Of a stretch of DNA of 64,000 nucleotides, positions 26,111-35,279 are shown in pieces. The stretch's first letter is position 1. Each line of letters opens with the position of its first letter. Source of the DNA: Bacteroidales bacterium (lineage in GTDB: Bacteria; Bacteroidota; Bacteroidia; Bacteroidales; Muribaculaceae); contig JAUNFY010000005.1 in the NCBI GenBank assembly GCA_030524805.1, forward strand, positions 16,820 through 80,819, in the 5' to 3' direction. The notes under the pieces are model-generated. The model did not search any database and was not told the origin of the DNA. It was given only the letters and a program-made list of their open reading frames with translations. Position numbers and translations under genes: made by a program.

Positions 26111-28651
26111 TTAACCGCAGCGCGAGCTGCCGCAGTTGGTGCAGATGAGGCATCCTTCCTGATATACGAGCGATTCCGCGCCGCAGTTGGGGCATTTGCC
26201 GGAGCCTGCGGTGCCGTTGGGCACATACTTCTTGAGCGCGCGTTCCACCCCGTTTTTCCAGGTATTGATGTTGTCGGAGTCGAGTTCAAGACCCTGCACG
26301 AGTTTTATCACCTGATCGATGGGCATGCCGTAGCGGAGCACTCCGGATATCAGTTTGGCGTAGTTCCAGAATTCCGGTTTGAACTTCTCGCTCAGGCCCT
26401 CGATGGTGGTCTTGTAGCCACGTTTGTTGATAAACTGGAAGTCGTAGCGTTTCACTCCATCGGGCATTATCTCCTTTATGATCTTGCCGTGGTTGACGCT
26501 CTTGGGGCAGAAGATGCCGTCGTCGTCGTCGGCGAGGCCGGTGAATATCTCGTAGGGTTTGCCGTCGACGAGGCCCACGAAGGCAATCCATTTCTCCTTG
26601 TTGTTCTGGAAGCGCACCACGTCGGCCTCCAGCTCCTTGGGGCGCTTGGTGACATGGTCGGGGGTGTGGATGAGGCTTCCCTTGGCGGGTTCTTTTTTCT
26701 TCACCGCCTCGAGCACGTTGTTGCGTGAGCCGTCGCGATATACGGTGCAACCCTTGCAACCGGCCTTCCATGCCTCCATGTAGAGCCGGCCCACGAGTTC
26801 TTCAGTCACGTCGTTGGGGAGGTTGATGGTGACGGAGATGGAGTGGTCCACCCATTTCTGCACTGAGCCCTGCATCCTCACTTTCTCCATCCAGTCGATG
26901 TCGTTGGCCGTAGCCTTGTGGTAGGGTGAGCGGGCCACGAGCCGGTCGAGTTCCTCCTGGCTCATGTTTTTGCGCGGTTCGATTCCCTGGCTCTTCATCC
27001 AGTCGATGAATTTGGGATGATATACGATGTATTCCTCGAAAGCGTCGCCCACTTCATCTACGAAGTCGACGGTGACATTCTCGTCGCCCGGCACTATCTT
27101 TCGTTTGCGCTTGTAGACGGGGAGGAACACAGGCTCGATGCCGGAAGTGGTACGGGTCATGAGGCTGGTGGTGCCGGTGGGGGCAATGGTGAGGCAGGCG
27201 ATGTTGCGGCGGCCATATTTCACCATCCTCTCGTAGAGATCGGGGTCGGCCTCTTTGAGGCGCATGATGAAGGGATTGTTTTTCTCCCGCTCGGCGTCGT
27301 ACACCTCGAATGCGCCGCGCTCCTTGGCTGCATCTACCGATGCCGAATAGTAGGCGAGGGCGAGCTGTTTGTGTACCTCGGTAGAGAATTCGGTAGCTTC
27401 CGGAGTTCCGTAGCGCAGACCGAGAGCTGCCAGCATGTCGCCTTCGGCGGTGGTGCCGCAGCCTGTGCGACGTCCCTGCAGGGTCTTGTCGCGGATCTTC
27501 TCCCAGAGGTGAAGTTCGGTCGATTTCACTTCCTCAGTTTCCGGGTCGGCCTTTATCTTCGCTATGATCGCCTCTATCTTCTCCATCTCGAGGTCGATGA
27601 TGTCGTCCATGATGCGCTGTGCCTTGCCTACATGCTTGCGGAAGAGGTCGAAGTCGAAACGCGCTTCAGGGGTGAAGGGGTTGCTGACGTAGCTGAAGAG
27701 GTTGATGGCGGTGAGGCGGCAGCTGTCGTAGGGGCAGAGCGGAATCTCGCCGCAGGGATTGGTGGAGATGGTTTCGAATCCGAGGTCGGCATAGCAGTCG
27801 GGCACGCTCTCGCGGGTGATGGTGTCCCAGAAGAGCACACCGGGCTCGGCGCTTTTCCATGCGTTGTGCACGATTTTTTTCCAGATGGCCTGTGCGTCGA
27901 CTTCCTTCTGCACTAAAGGCTCGGCCGACTTCAAGGGAAACTGCTGCATGTAGGGCTGTCCCGACTCGGCGGCGTGCATGAAGTCGTCGTCGATTCTCAC
28001 CGATATGTTTGCGCCGGTCACTTTCCCCTGCTCAAGTTTGGCATCGATGAAAGCCTCGGCGTCGGGGTGGCGGCTGCTGACAGTGAGCATGAGCGCGCCG
28101 CGGCGTCCGTCTTGCGCCACCTCACGGGTGGAATTGCTGTATCGCTCCATGAAGGGCACGAGGCCGGTGGAGGTGATGGCGGAGTTCTTCACAGGAGTGC
28201 CTTTCGGGCGCAGATGGCTCAGGTCGTGACCAACGCCACCGCGGCGCTTCATGAGCTGCACCTGCTCTTCATCTTCGCGGATGATGCCGCCGTAGGAATC
28301 GGGATGGCCGTCGAGGCCGATCACGAAGCAGTTGGAGAGGGATCCCACCTGAAGGTTGTTGCCGATACCGGCCATAGGGCTTCCCTGCGGCACAATGTAG
28401 CGGAAGTCGCGGACGAGTTCGAACACTTCCTCCTCGCTCATGCCGTTGGGGTAGCGGCTTTCAATGCGCGCTATCTCCGACGCTATGCGGTGGTGCATGT
28501 CGTCGGGAGTGCGTTCATAAAGGTTGCCGTAGGAGTCTTTGAGAGCATATTTGCTCGTCCAGACACGGGCCGCGAGTTCATCGCCCCCGAAATATTCCAG
28601 TGCTCCCTGGAATGCTTCTTCGTTGCTATAGGTTTTCTGTTGGTCAGACAT
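26111..28651 (-). CDS. nrdJ: Adenosylcobalamin-dependent (class II) ribonucleotide reductase
   Basis: 846 residues from ATG 28651; a longer frame reaches 28693 but would start in the mutL spacer. The RNR barrel shows NPCGEIPLCPYDSCRLTAIN with the catalytic-loop Cys, and the APTGT loop appears as TIAPTGTTSLM. The C-terminus ends in a zinc-ribbon-like CPNCGAE...CTNCGSSRCG tail that carries the redox cysteines. It makes deoxyribonucleotides independently of oxygen and needs vitamin B12, so the organism must make or import cobalamin. It lies 42 bases downstream of mutL and may be transcribed with it. Confidence 0.93.
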   Translation of the reverse strand: MSDQQKTYSNEEAFQGALEYFGGDELAARVWTSKYALKDSYGNLYERTPDDMHHRIASEIARIESRYPNGMSEEEVFELVRDFRYIVPQGSPMAGIGNNLQVGSLSNCFVIGLDGHPDSYGGIIREDEEQVQLMKRRGGVGHDLSHLRPKGTPVKNSAITSTGLVPFMERYSNSTREVAQDGRRGALMLTVSSRHPDAEAFIDAKLEQGKVTGANISVRIDDDFMHAAESGQPYMQQFPLKSAEPLVQKEVDAQAIWKKIVHNAWKSAEPGVLFWDTITRESVPDCYADLGFETISTNPCGEIPLCPYDSCRLTAINLFSYVSNPFTPEARFDFDLFRKHVGKAQRIMDDIIDLEMEKIEAIIAKIKADPETEEVKSTELHLWEKIRDKTLQGRRTGCGTTAEGDMLAALGLRYGTPEATEFSTEVHKQLALAYYSASVDAAKERGAFEVYDAEREKNNPFIMRLKEADPDLYERMVKYGRRNIACLTIAPTGTTSLMTRTTSGIEPVFLPVYKRKRKIVPGDENVTVDFVDEVGDAFEEYIVYHPKFIDWMKSQGIEPRKNMSQEELDRLVARSPYHKATANDIDWMEKVRMQGSVQKWVDHSISVTINLPNDVTEELVGRLYMEAWKAGCKGCTVYRDGSRNNVLEAVKKKEPAKGSLIHTPDHVTKRPKELEADVVRFQNNKEKWIAFVGLVDGKPYEIFTGLADDDDGIFCPKSVNHGKIIKEIMPDGVKRYDFQFINKRGYKTTIEGLSEKFKPEFWNYAKLISGVLRYGMPIDQVIKLVQGLELDSDNINTWKNGVERALKKYVPNGTAGSGKCPNCGAESLVYQEGCLICTNCGSSRCG

Positions 28652-28693
28652 TGGATATGTTGTTTTTTTAAGTGTCGGAAATAGTCGGGGCAT

Positions 28694-30589
28694 TCATCCG
28701 AGAAGGCTTTTGAGCCGGTCTTCATCGATGATGGTGAATATCTGTTTGCCCGAGGGAGTGAGGGAAGGGTCGGGGAGAGCGAGGAGTTTGCCGGTGATGT
28801 TTTCCATCTCGGTGTCGGAGAGTTTCCGGCCGCGCGTGATGGCCGCGCTGCGGGCCATGACGAGGGCCATGCTCTGCAGAATGTCGCCCATAGGATTGGA
28901 GTCGACCCCATAGTCGGCCGATTCCTCCTTCACCGACTCCAGGATGCGGAGCACTACTTCGCGGGCATCGCCGCGGCTTATCATCGATGGCACAGCCGCG
29001 ATGCTCCAGCGGTCGCCTTCCTCATATTCGAGAGAAAACCCTATCGATGACAACTCGGAGCCTATTCGGGCGAGGGCGTTCTGCTGGTCCATGTCGAGTT
29101 CGATGGTCTCGGGAAAGAGCACCCGCTGGCTCGTCACCTCCATTCGTTTCACGTCGCGCAGGAATTCCTCGTAGAGTATCTTGAGGTGGGCGCGGTGCTG
29201 GTCGATTATCATCACCCCGGAGCGGGTGGTGGTGACGATATATTTTTCGGCAAACTGGAAACAGTCTTTTGCGCGGGGCGTGTCGTTCTCCACCGGCAGC
29301 ACGGGCTCCTCCGGCTGCTGTTGCGCCATGTCGTCCTGACGGTTCATGAACCGGGCATAGAGCGTGTCCCAGTTTTTTACTGAGTTGCGTCCCTGATAGC
29401 CACCCCCCGAAGAGTATTGCCTTGTCTCGCTCTGAAAAGATGAAGCAACAGGGCGGGAGGCCAGATGCGGCTGGGATGACGCGCCGTAGTCGATGGCGAA
29501 GGGGTTGTAGTCGTCGGGCACCTTGATGTCGGGCGATTCAGGCATTCCCTCGCCGGCCGGCTGCACCGGCACAAGTTCGGTGTCGAAGTCGATTTGGGGA
29601 GCGGCGGCGAACTTGCCGAGGGCAGCCTTCACGCTTGCGCCGAGAATGCTCAGTATCTCTTTCTCGCGCTCCAGGTTCACCTCGTTTTTACTGGGATGGA
29701 TGTTGATGTCGATTTCAGCCGGGTTCACCTCAAGCTTTATGAAATAGCATGGTTGGGTGTCGGGTGCTATCATGTTGTCGTAGCAGCCGGTGATGACCTT
29801 GTGCATCTTCAGGTGGTTGATGTGGCGTCCGTTGGCAATGAGATGCCACAGCGCGTTGCGCCGTCGCGCGAATTCGGGCCTCGAGATGTAGCCTTTGATC
29901 TTGACGATGTCGGTGTCGACGTCGACCGGAATCAGCTGCATGTTGAGGTTGTTTTTCCAGATGTCGTTGATGCGCTGCAGCATTGTGCCTGGGCGCAGCT
30001 CGATGGCTCTTGAGCCCGTGTCGATGCTGATGCGCAGATGGTCGTTGACGAGCGCCATGCGTTCGAATTCACGCATGATGTGGCCGAGCTCTCCGCTGTC
30101 GGATTTCAGGAACTTGCGGCGCACCGGGAGATTGTAGAAGAGGTTGCGGACGCATATCGATGTCCCTTTCTCGCACACGCAGGGATCCTGCGCCTCCACC
30201 TGCGAGCCGTTGATGAGCAGCCGCGTGCCCATAGGGGCGTCGGCAGTGCGGGTGCGCAGCTCAAGTTGCGAGATGGCGCATATCGAGGGGAGGGCTTCGC
30301 CACGGAAGCCCATGGTGCGAAGTGAATAGAGGTCTTCGGCTTTGCTGATTTTCGATGTGGCGTGACGTTCGAAAGCCATGCGGGCGTCGGTCTCGCTCAT
30401 TCCCTTGCCGTTGTCGATCACCTGTATGAGGGTCTTGCCGGCATCTTTCACGAATATTTTGATGTCGGTAGCGCCGGCGTCGGCAGAATTCTCCACCAGT
30501 TCCTTGATGACCGAGGCCGGGCGAAGGATCACCTCGCCGGCAGCTATCTGGTTTGCCACTGAGTCGGGCAGCAGTCTGATCACGTCCAT
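28694..30589 (-). CDS. mutL: DNA mismatch repair protein MutL
   Basis: 631 residues from ATG 30589 (MDVIRLLPDSVANQIAAGEV is the family N-terminus). The GHKL ATPase motifs are present: ELVENSADAG, DNGKGM, and GFRGEALPSI. A variable linker rich in Ser/Gln (about 340-440) joins the C-terminal dimerisation domain. The endonuclease motif DQHAxxExxxxE is present only as DQHRAHLKILYEE, so metal-dependent nicking activity is uncertain from sequence alone. The gene is 4 bases after the OstA-like gene, which indicates co-transcription. Confidence 0.95.
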   Translation of the reverse strand: MDVIRLLPDSVANQIAAGEVILRPASVIKELVENSADAGATDIKIFVKDAGKTLIQVIDNGKGMSETDARMAFERHATSKISKAEDLYSLRTMGFRGEALPSICAISQLELRTRTADAPMGTRLLINGSQVEAQDPCVCEKGTSICVRNLFYNLPVRRKFLKSDSGELGHIMREFERMALVNDHLRISIDTGSRAIELRPGTMLQRINDIWKNNLNMQLIPVDVDTDIVKIKGYISRPEFARRRNALWHLIANGRHINHLKMHKVITGCYDNMIAPDTQPCYFIKLEVNPAEIDINIHPSKNEVNLEREKEILSILGASVKAALGKFAAAPQIDFDTELVPVQPAGEGMPESPDIKVPDDYNPFAIDYGASSQPHLASRPVASSFQSETRQYSSGGGYQGRNSVKNWDTLYARFMNRQDDMAQQQPEEPVLPVENDTPRAKDCFQFAEKYIVTTTRSGVMIIDQHRAHLKILYEEFLRDVKRMEVTSQRVLFPETIELDMDQQNALARIGSELSSIGFSLEYEEGDRWSIAAVPSMISRGDAREVVLRILESVKEESADYGVDSNPMGDILQSMALVMARSAAITRGRKLSDTEMENITGKLLALPDPSLTPSGKQIFTIIDEDRLKSLLG

Positions 30590-30593
30590 AGCG

Positions 30594-32843
30594 TCAATCC
30601 TCCTTGAAGTAAAATTCGAGTTGTTCGGAAATCTCACCGAGTTCATCGTCCCAACGCACCTTGCCGTCAACGATGCTGCTCTTGGGGCGTATTGCTTCGA
30701 GCCAAATGAAGTTGGGCAGATATTTCTGTGCTTTCTTCACGAGGAAGAGGGGAGTGGTGTTGCCTGTCACCTCCGGCCACATCTTGATGCGTTCGATCTT
30801 GCGGTCTTTCATGTCGACGGTGAGATGGCTGCTTTCGGCGTCGACCAGTTTATTGTAGGATGAATCGTTCTCCATCGGCAGCATTATCACCTGCACGTTG
30901 CCCTCGACATAGAGGCGTTTCAGATAGTCGTCTTCAAACCATGCTTCCATAGTCTTTCCTGAAAGCTGATTGTAGTATTCCTCCTCCACGTGCTCCACCA
31001 TGAGTCCGGTCTGGGGAAGGAGGGCATGGTCTACTGTGGAGTCGTTGAAGTGCAGTATTATTTCCTTGCCGGTGATCTGGCGCTCGCCGCTCCATACGGC
31101 AGGTTTGCGCTTCAGATACATCAGCGAGTCGTTTTCGTGAAACTCGAGTGTGTCGGCCACCCCCTGCACGTCGCTGTTGAAGAAGCGTCCGCGCGGATAA
31201 GCCATAGCCACATGATAGTCTCTTATGCTCTTGATCAGTTTTTCGGGTTGCATCGGGGCCTCGGGAGCCGTCGCGATGTCTGCCGCCTGATTGAGCGCGA
31301 TGGAGTCGGCCGCAGTCCGGATGTCTGCGACGGAATCGACAGGGATGGAGTCAACGGCTATGGATTTAATGGCGACGGAATCTATGGCTATGGAATCGAT
31401 CGGTATCTGGTCGATGGCGATTGAATCGGCAGGGATAGAGTCGGCGGCGGCGATGGCGGAGCCGGCTGGGGTGTCAACGGAAGCGGGTAGAGTGGTAGCG
31501 GGCATGTCGGCCACGGGAGCGGCGGCCGGAAGAGCGGCAGGCGCGGTGTCAGGCAGCGGTTGCGCGTCAAACCACCGGAGCATTATGCCGAGCATCTCCT
31601 CCTGCGAGATAGGTGCGAGCATTTCCGGGTCGGCCGGCCATTCCAGATATTCGAAATCGGCTATGTAGGCCTCACGGAGTTTTTCCCGTTCTATCTCGGC
31701 CTGAGTGGTCCATACGGTGTCCTGCCGCATGAAGGTGTAGATGGTGTCGGCACGCAGGAAGAGAGTGTCGGGACGAGAATATTCCTTCAGCAGCGGGTAG
31801 CCCGTTGCGAACGCCTCCTTGGTGGAGTCGTTGTACATGCCGAAACTGCTGATGAGTATCATCTTGTTGGCGGTGTCGGTGAGCACTGTCGGGCTGCTAA
31901 GCTTGGTGATGTCACGGTATTGGTAGGCGCGGCTGATGCGCGTGGCGTTGTCGTAGACGATCGAGTCGCCCTCGAGGAAGGTGGCGCGGCCGAGCGAATC
32001 CTTGTGGATTATGGTGGAGCGGCTGTCCATCTGCAGATTGTTGAGCTGTGTGTCATACCAGCCGCGCGCGGTGTAGATGGTGTCGTTGGGGCCGTAGATG
32101 TCGGTAGGGCTGTCGATCTGTGCCAGATGGGTGGCAGTGTTGTAGTAGAGGGTGTCGCTGAGAAGGGTGAAGTTGTCTTTGTGGTTTATCAGTTCCACAT
32201 CGTAGAAAAACTCAGCATCCTTGGTCTTGCTGTTGTATTGGCCATAGAGCGAGGTGAGGGTGTTTACTTCATCTTTCAGAGTGCCACCGCATCCATAGTA
32301 GCCTATCTCCATGTCTACGTCGTAGTCGAGCGTGTCGGTCAGCAATTCTCCGCTTGGGTCCTTGAGCCGCACGGTGGGCTCGCTCGGTCCGTTGGTGAGT
32401 TTGGCGAGCCGTTCATTGCCGTTGTAGAAGAGCTGGTCGGCGAAGACGAAGAGGGTGTCGCCCTGCTCCATCCTCACGTGTCCGAAGGCGTCGAGCGAGT
32501 TGATGCCGGGGTAGTAGTAGGCGGAGTCGCAGAACATCCACATGGAGCCCTGACGGAACTTGACGTCGCCGCTCACAATCTGGCGCTCCACGGTGTCGTT
32601 CCATTGCTGGGCCTTGTAAAGCACCTTGGCGTTTTCGAGAAACACCTTGTCTTGCTGGTATCTGTTCTGGGCAGGGATCACCGGCCTGACCGGTTTTGTA
32701 GGTCGGGGGCGGGTGTAGGTCTCCTCCTTCTGCTTTGCTTTCCGGTTGTCGGCCTGACGGGCATAAGCCACGGCTATGTCGCCGGCAAATGCCAGCAACA
32801 CAAGCGCGATCACCCCGAAGAATGCTCTTTGATACCTTGACAT
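30594..32843 (-). CDS. OstA/LptA-like LPS transport protein with a DSIA-repeat insert
   Basis: 749 residues. A single N-terminal hydrophobic segment (RAFFGVIALVLLAFAGDIAVA) anchors or exports it. The body has repeated OstA-type beta units (DVKFRQGSMWMFCDSAYYYPG; GNERLAKLTNGP; YDNATRISRAYQYRDI), as in the LptA/LptD N-terminal fold that carries lipopolysaccharide across the periplasm. Between about 440 and 540 lies a low-complexity insert of five-residue units around DSIA/DSIP. The last part (EGNVQVIMLPMENDSSYNKL) returns to OstA-like sequence. It is 4 bases upstream of mutL and 7 bases downstream of the SurA-like gene. Confidence 0.8.
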   Translation of the reverse strand: MSRYQRAFFGVIALVLLAFAGDIAVAYARQADNRKAKQKEETYTRPRPTKPVRPVIPAQNRYQQDKVFLENAKVLYKAQQWNDTVERQIVSGDVKFRQGSMWMFCDSAYYYPGINSLDAFGHVRMEQGDTLFVFADQLFYNGNERLAKLTNGPSEPTVRLKDPSGELLTDTLDYDVDMEIGYYGCGGTLKDEVNTLTSLYGQYNSKTKDAEFFYDVELINHKDNFTLLSDTLYYNTATHLAQIDSPTDIYGPNDTIYTARGWYDTQLNNLQMDSRSTIIHKDSLGRATFLEGDSIVYDNATRISRAYQYRDITKLSSPTVLTDTANKMILISSFGMYNDSTKEAFATGYPLLKEYSRPDTLFLRADTIYTFMRQDTVWTTQAEIEREKLREAYIADFEYLEWPADPEMLAPISQEEMLGIMLRWFDAQPLPDTAPAALPAAAPVADMPATTLPASVDTPAGSAIAAADSIPADSIAIDQIPIDSIAIDSVAIKSIAVDSIPVDSVADIRTAADSIALNQAADIATAPEAPMQPEKLIKSIRDYHVAMAYPRGRFFNSDVQGVADTLEFHENDSLMYLKRKPAVWSGERQITGKEIILHFNDSTVDHALLPQTGLMVEHVEEEYYNQLSGKTMEAWFEDDYLKRLYVEGNVQVIMLPMENDSSYNKLVDAESSHLTVDMKDRKIERIKMWPEVTGNTTPLFLVKKAQKYLPNFIWLEAIRPKSSIVDGKVRWDDELGEISEQLEFYFKED

Positions 32844-32850
32844 GATGATG

Positions 32851-34260
32851 TTACTGTTCGTTGGCTTTCTCCTTTTCCCAGCCGTCGTAGCGGAATTCGC
32901 AGTTGCTCCAGCCGTCGGAGATATGCACGTAGGTGTCTTTAATCTTCTTTTCCACCCAGTCTTTTATGATGCGCTGCTTCTCGCTGTTCTCATACATGCG
33001 TTTGAGCATGTTGTAGTCTTCGCTGAGGTTGGCCGAATGGCCGGGAATCCTGGCGTGAAGCCTCACCATTACCGCCACTTCCTGGTTGCGCTTCGGGTCG
33101 GTCATCACGAAAGGTTCGCTGAGCTCGCCCTCTTTCATTCCCTCTATGCGTTTTGCAATCTCCGGGGGAAGGTCCTGCATCTCGAAGCGTATCGTGCCGA
33201 AGCGTTCGCTTTCCTGATTGCTGTTGATCATCAGTCCTTTGTTGTTGCGCGAATCTTTGTCCTGGCTCACGTAGCGCACGGTCTCGTCGAAAGAATATTT
33301 ACCGGCCACTATCTCCTTGCGGATCGAGTCGAGACGCATCGTGGCGTCGCGGAGGTCTTTATCGCTGACGTGGGGCTGGAGAAGGATGTGGCGCACGTTG
33401 ACCTGGTCGCCGCGGCGTTCGATAAACTGGATGATGTGGTAGCCGTATTCGGTCTCGACGATGCGGCTCACTTTCTTCGGGTCGTTGAGGTTCCACGCCA
33501 CGTTGGCGAATTCCGGCACGAAGTCGGAACGGTTGGCGAAGCCGAGCTCACCGCCCTTACCGCTGCTGCCTTTGTCTTCGCTATGGAGGATTGCGAGGGT
33601 GGAGAAGGGTGTCTCTCCCTTGTTGACGCGGTCGGTGAAGTCGCGCAGACGCGCCTTGATGTCTTCAATCTCCTGCTTGGGAATCACCGGGTTGAGCTGC
33701 GCTATCTGCACCTCGACCTGCATCGGCACGTAGGGGATGCTGTCGGCCGAAAGGCGTGCGAAATATTTCTTTACGTCGTTGGGAGTAGCCTTCACATTTT
33801 TGGTGAGGTTTGACTGCACCTGCTCCATGATGTAGTTGGTGCGCATTTTCTCCATGGCTTCGTCGCGCAGGGCATTCCACGACTTGCGGAAATATTCCTC
33901 CACTTTCTCGCGGCTTCCGAGGTTGGCCACGAAGAAGTTCATCTGCCGGTCCACTCCAGAGGAGAGCTGGCCGACGGGAGCCTCGATGGTGTCGATCTTC
34001 GCCTGGTGCAGGTAGAGTTTCTCGACGGCAATCTGCTCCGGAATCACGCAGTAGGGGTCGCCGCCGAGGCTGATGCCCTGGCTGCGCATCTGAGCGTACT
34101 GGTCTTCGACTTCCGACTTGTAGATGGCGTTGTCGCCTACGATCCATACCACTTCATCGATGACGTTTCTCTTCGGGCTTTCGGCCTTCTGCGAGGTGGC
34201 AGGCAGGCTTGCCGCGCAGAGAGCCAGCAATGCCGTTGCTATTATAGTCTGGTGTTTCAT
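32851..34260 (-). CDS. SurA-like periplasmic peptidyl-prolyl isomerase/chaperone
   Basis: 469 residues with a signal peptide (MKHQTIIATALLALCAASLPATS). A SurA N-terminal helical domain (about 35-170) is followed by two parvulin (PpiC) domains; the first shows FSTLAILHSEDKGSSGKGGELGF and FGYHII-like EYGYHIIQFIERR, the second VRHILLQPHVSD and KYSFDETVRYVSQD. The family escorts outer-membrane proteins through the periplasm. The stop overlaps nothing downstream (7 bases to the OstA-like gene), and its ATG overlaps the stop of the upstream lipoprotein by 4 bases, so it is inside one operon. Confidence 0.9.
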   Translation of the reverse strand: MKHQTIIATALLALCAASLPATSQKAESPKRNVIDEVVWIVGDNAIYKSEVEDQYAQMRSQGISLGGDPYCVIPEQIAVEKLYLHQAKIDTIEAPVGQLSSGVDRQMNFFVANLGSREKVEEYFRKSWNALRDEAMEKMRTNYIMEQVQSNLTKNVKATPNDVKKYFARLSADSIPYVPMQVEVQIAQLNPVIPKQEIEDIKARLRDFTDRVNKGETPFSTLAILHSEDKGSSGKGGELGFANRSDFVPEFANVAWNLNDPKKVSRIVETEYGYHIIQFIERRGDQVNVRHILLQPHVSDKDLRDATMRLDSIRKEIVAGKYSFDETVRYVSQDKDSRNNKGLMINSNQESERFGTIRFEMQDLPPEIAKRIEGMKEGELSEPFVMTDPKRNQEVAVMVRLHARIPGHSANLSEDYNMLKRMYENSEKQRIIKDWVEKKIKDTYVHISDGWSNCEFRYDGWEKEKANEQ

Positions 34261-35120
34261 CTTGTATTGTTGCCTATAGTTAAAATATTTTTTTCAATCG
34301 CCGTCTGCCGCAAGGCTTTGATCAGACCTTTCTCGTAGTCGGCGAGATGATTGCTTTTGATTCTGTCTTCAATGATGGGAGCGGCATAATCTTCCGGCAT
34401 CACGCCACCGGAGTGGCAGAAATCCGAGAGGTGCATTATGTATACCGTCCCGTTATGCTCCGTCTCGAAATTCACGGTCGAGGCCACGAAGCGGTCGGCG
34501 TCGCCGAAGCGGTAGGGAATCTCGCTCGTGATGGCATCGAAATCCACCCAACGGTCGGCGAAATACCGGAAACTTACGGTCTCTTTCCGTCCGATGTTTT
34601 CCAACTCGTCGCATGCCGCCTGGCTTCCGTCGGTCATCCAGCGCCTTATGTTGTCGAGGTGTCTCGACGATGCCGGCACCTTGATGAAGAGCCCTTTCAC
34701 GATGGGGCGCTCCAGCCGGAGGCTTTCGCGGTGGCTCCGGTAGTAGGCTTTCACGCCTGCCTCGTCGATGGGCTGCACCCCGGCCGACCGCATTTTCCTG
34801 CGGTAGGAATCAGCGATGAGGCTCCGGCGGTAGCTCTCGGTGAGCCGTTCGATGCGGTCCATGTCGTCAATCTGGCCGGCCGCCAGGTCTTCGATGATGA
34901 ATCCGTCGATCCACTCGTCGACAATGCTTGCCGTGAGGCGGGCGCTGTCGGCTGATGAAATGCCCGGGGGGAGCAGCCGGCATACGTCGGAGAGGTGCAG
35001 CACCGTGTCGCGATATTGCGCCAGGATGTCGCTCTCCTCCGAGGCGGAGGCAGCTTTGTTGCCTCTGCCACAGCCGCATGCGAGCATGCCGACCGATATG
35101 ATTATCCCGAGTTTGTTCAT
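34257..35120 (-). CDS. Lipoprotein resembling parvulin-associated proteins
   Basis: 287 residues from ATG 35120; a TTG one codon upstream is less likely. The lipobox ACGC puts the lipidated Cys at about residue 16. The body is helical and similar in size and character to the SurA N-terminal region (ARLTASIVDEWIDGFIIEDLA; YRRSLIADSYRRKMRSAG), but no complete PpiC domain is seen. It begins the surA-ostA-mutL operon. A strong promoter ends only 7 bases before the ATG, so the mRNA may be leaderless. Function is inferred from context: outer-membrane protein folding. Confidence 0.7.
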   Translation of the reverse strand: MNKLGIIISVGMLACGCGRGNKAASASEESDILAQYRDTVLHLSDVCRLLPPGISSADSARLTASIVDEWIDGFIIEDLAAGQIDDMDRIERLTESYRRSLIADSYRRKMRSAGVQPIDEAGVKAYYRSHRESLRLERPIVKGLFIKVPASSRHLDNIRRWMTDGSQAACDELENIGRKETVSFRYFADRWVDFDAITSEIPYRFGDADRFVASTVNFETEHNGTVYIMHLSDFCHSGGVMPEDYAAPIIEDRIKSNHLADYEKGLIKALRQTAIEKNILTIGNNTR

Positions 35121-35127
35121 CAAACAA

Positions 35128-35159
35128 CAAAATTACAAAAAAAAATCGTGCCGTGCAAA
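35128..35159 (-). promoter_or_regulatory. Promoter of the lipoprotein-surA-ostA-mutL operon
   Basis: On the - strand TTTG (35156-35159), 20 bases, TAATTTTG (35128-35135): a full match to the Bacteroides consensus. The expected transcription start falls at or within a base or two of the ATG at 35120. Confidence 0.75.
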
Positions 35160-35219
35160 AAAATTGCCCGGACCTCTTTTCAGCGACCCCTTCAGCGACC
35201 CCTTTTTAGGATAAGTGAA

Positions 35220-35246
35220 AACCCCCGGTCGGTGCGACCGAGGGTT
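35220..35246 (-). terminator. Terminator of the ferritin gene
   Basis: Arms at 35220-35231 and 35235-35246 with a 3-base loop. The single mismatch on the + strand becomes a G-U pair in - strand RNA, which supports use by the ferritin transcript ending at 35280. A 12-base tandem TTCAGCGACCCC (35179-35202) lies just beyond it. Confidence 0.7.
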
Positions 35247-35279
35247 GAAGTATGTGATGTCGGATGATGTCTTTGATCA

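Noticed and set aside
31290-31450. Pentapeptide repeat domain
   Set aside because: The period is five residues but the sequence does not fit the A(D/N)LxX consensus; it is low-complexity.
31560-32840. 426-codon open frame opposite the OstA-like gene
   Set aside because: Antisense shadow of a gene with recognisable OstA units; no independent evidence of coding.
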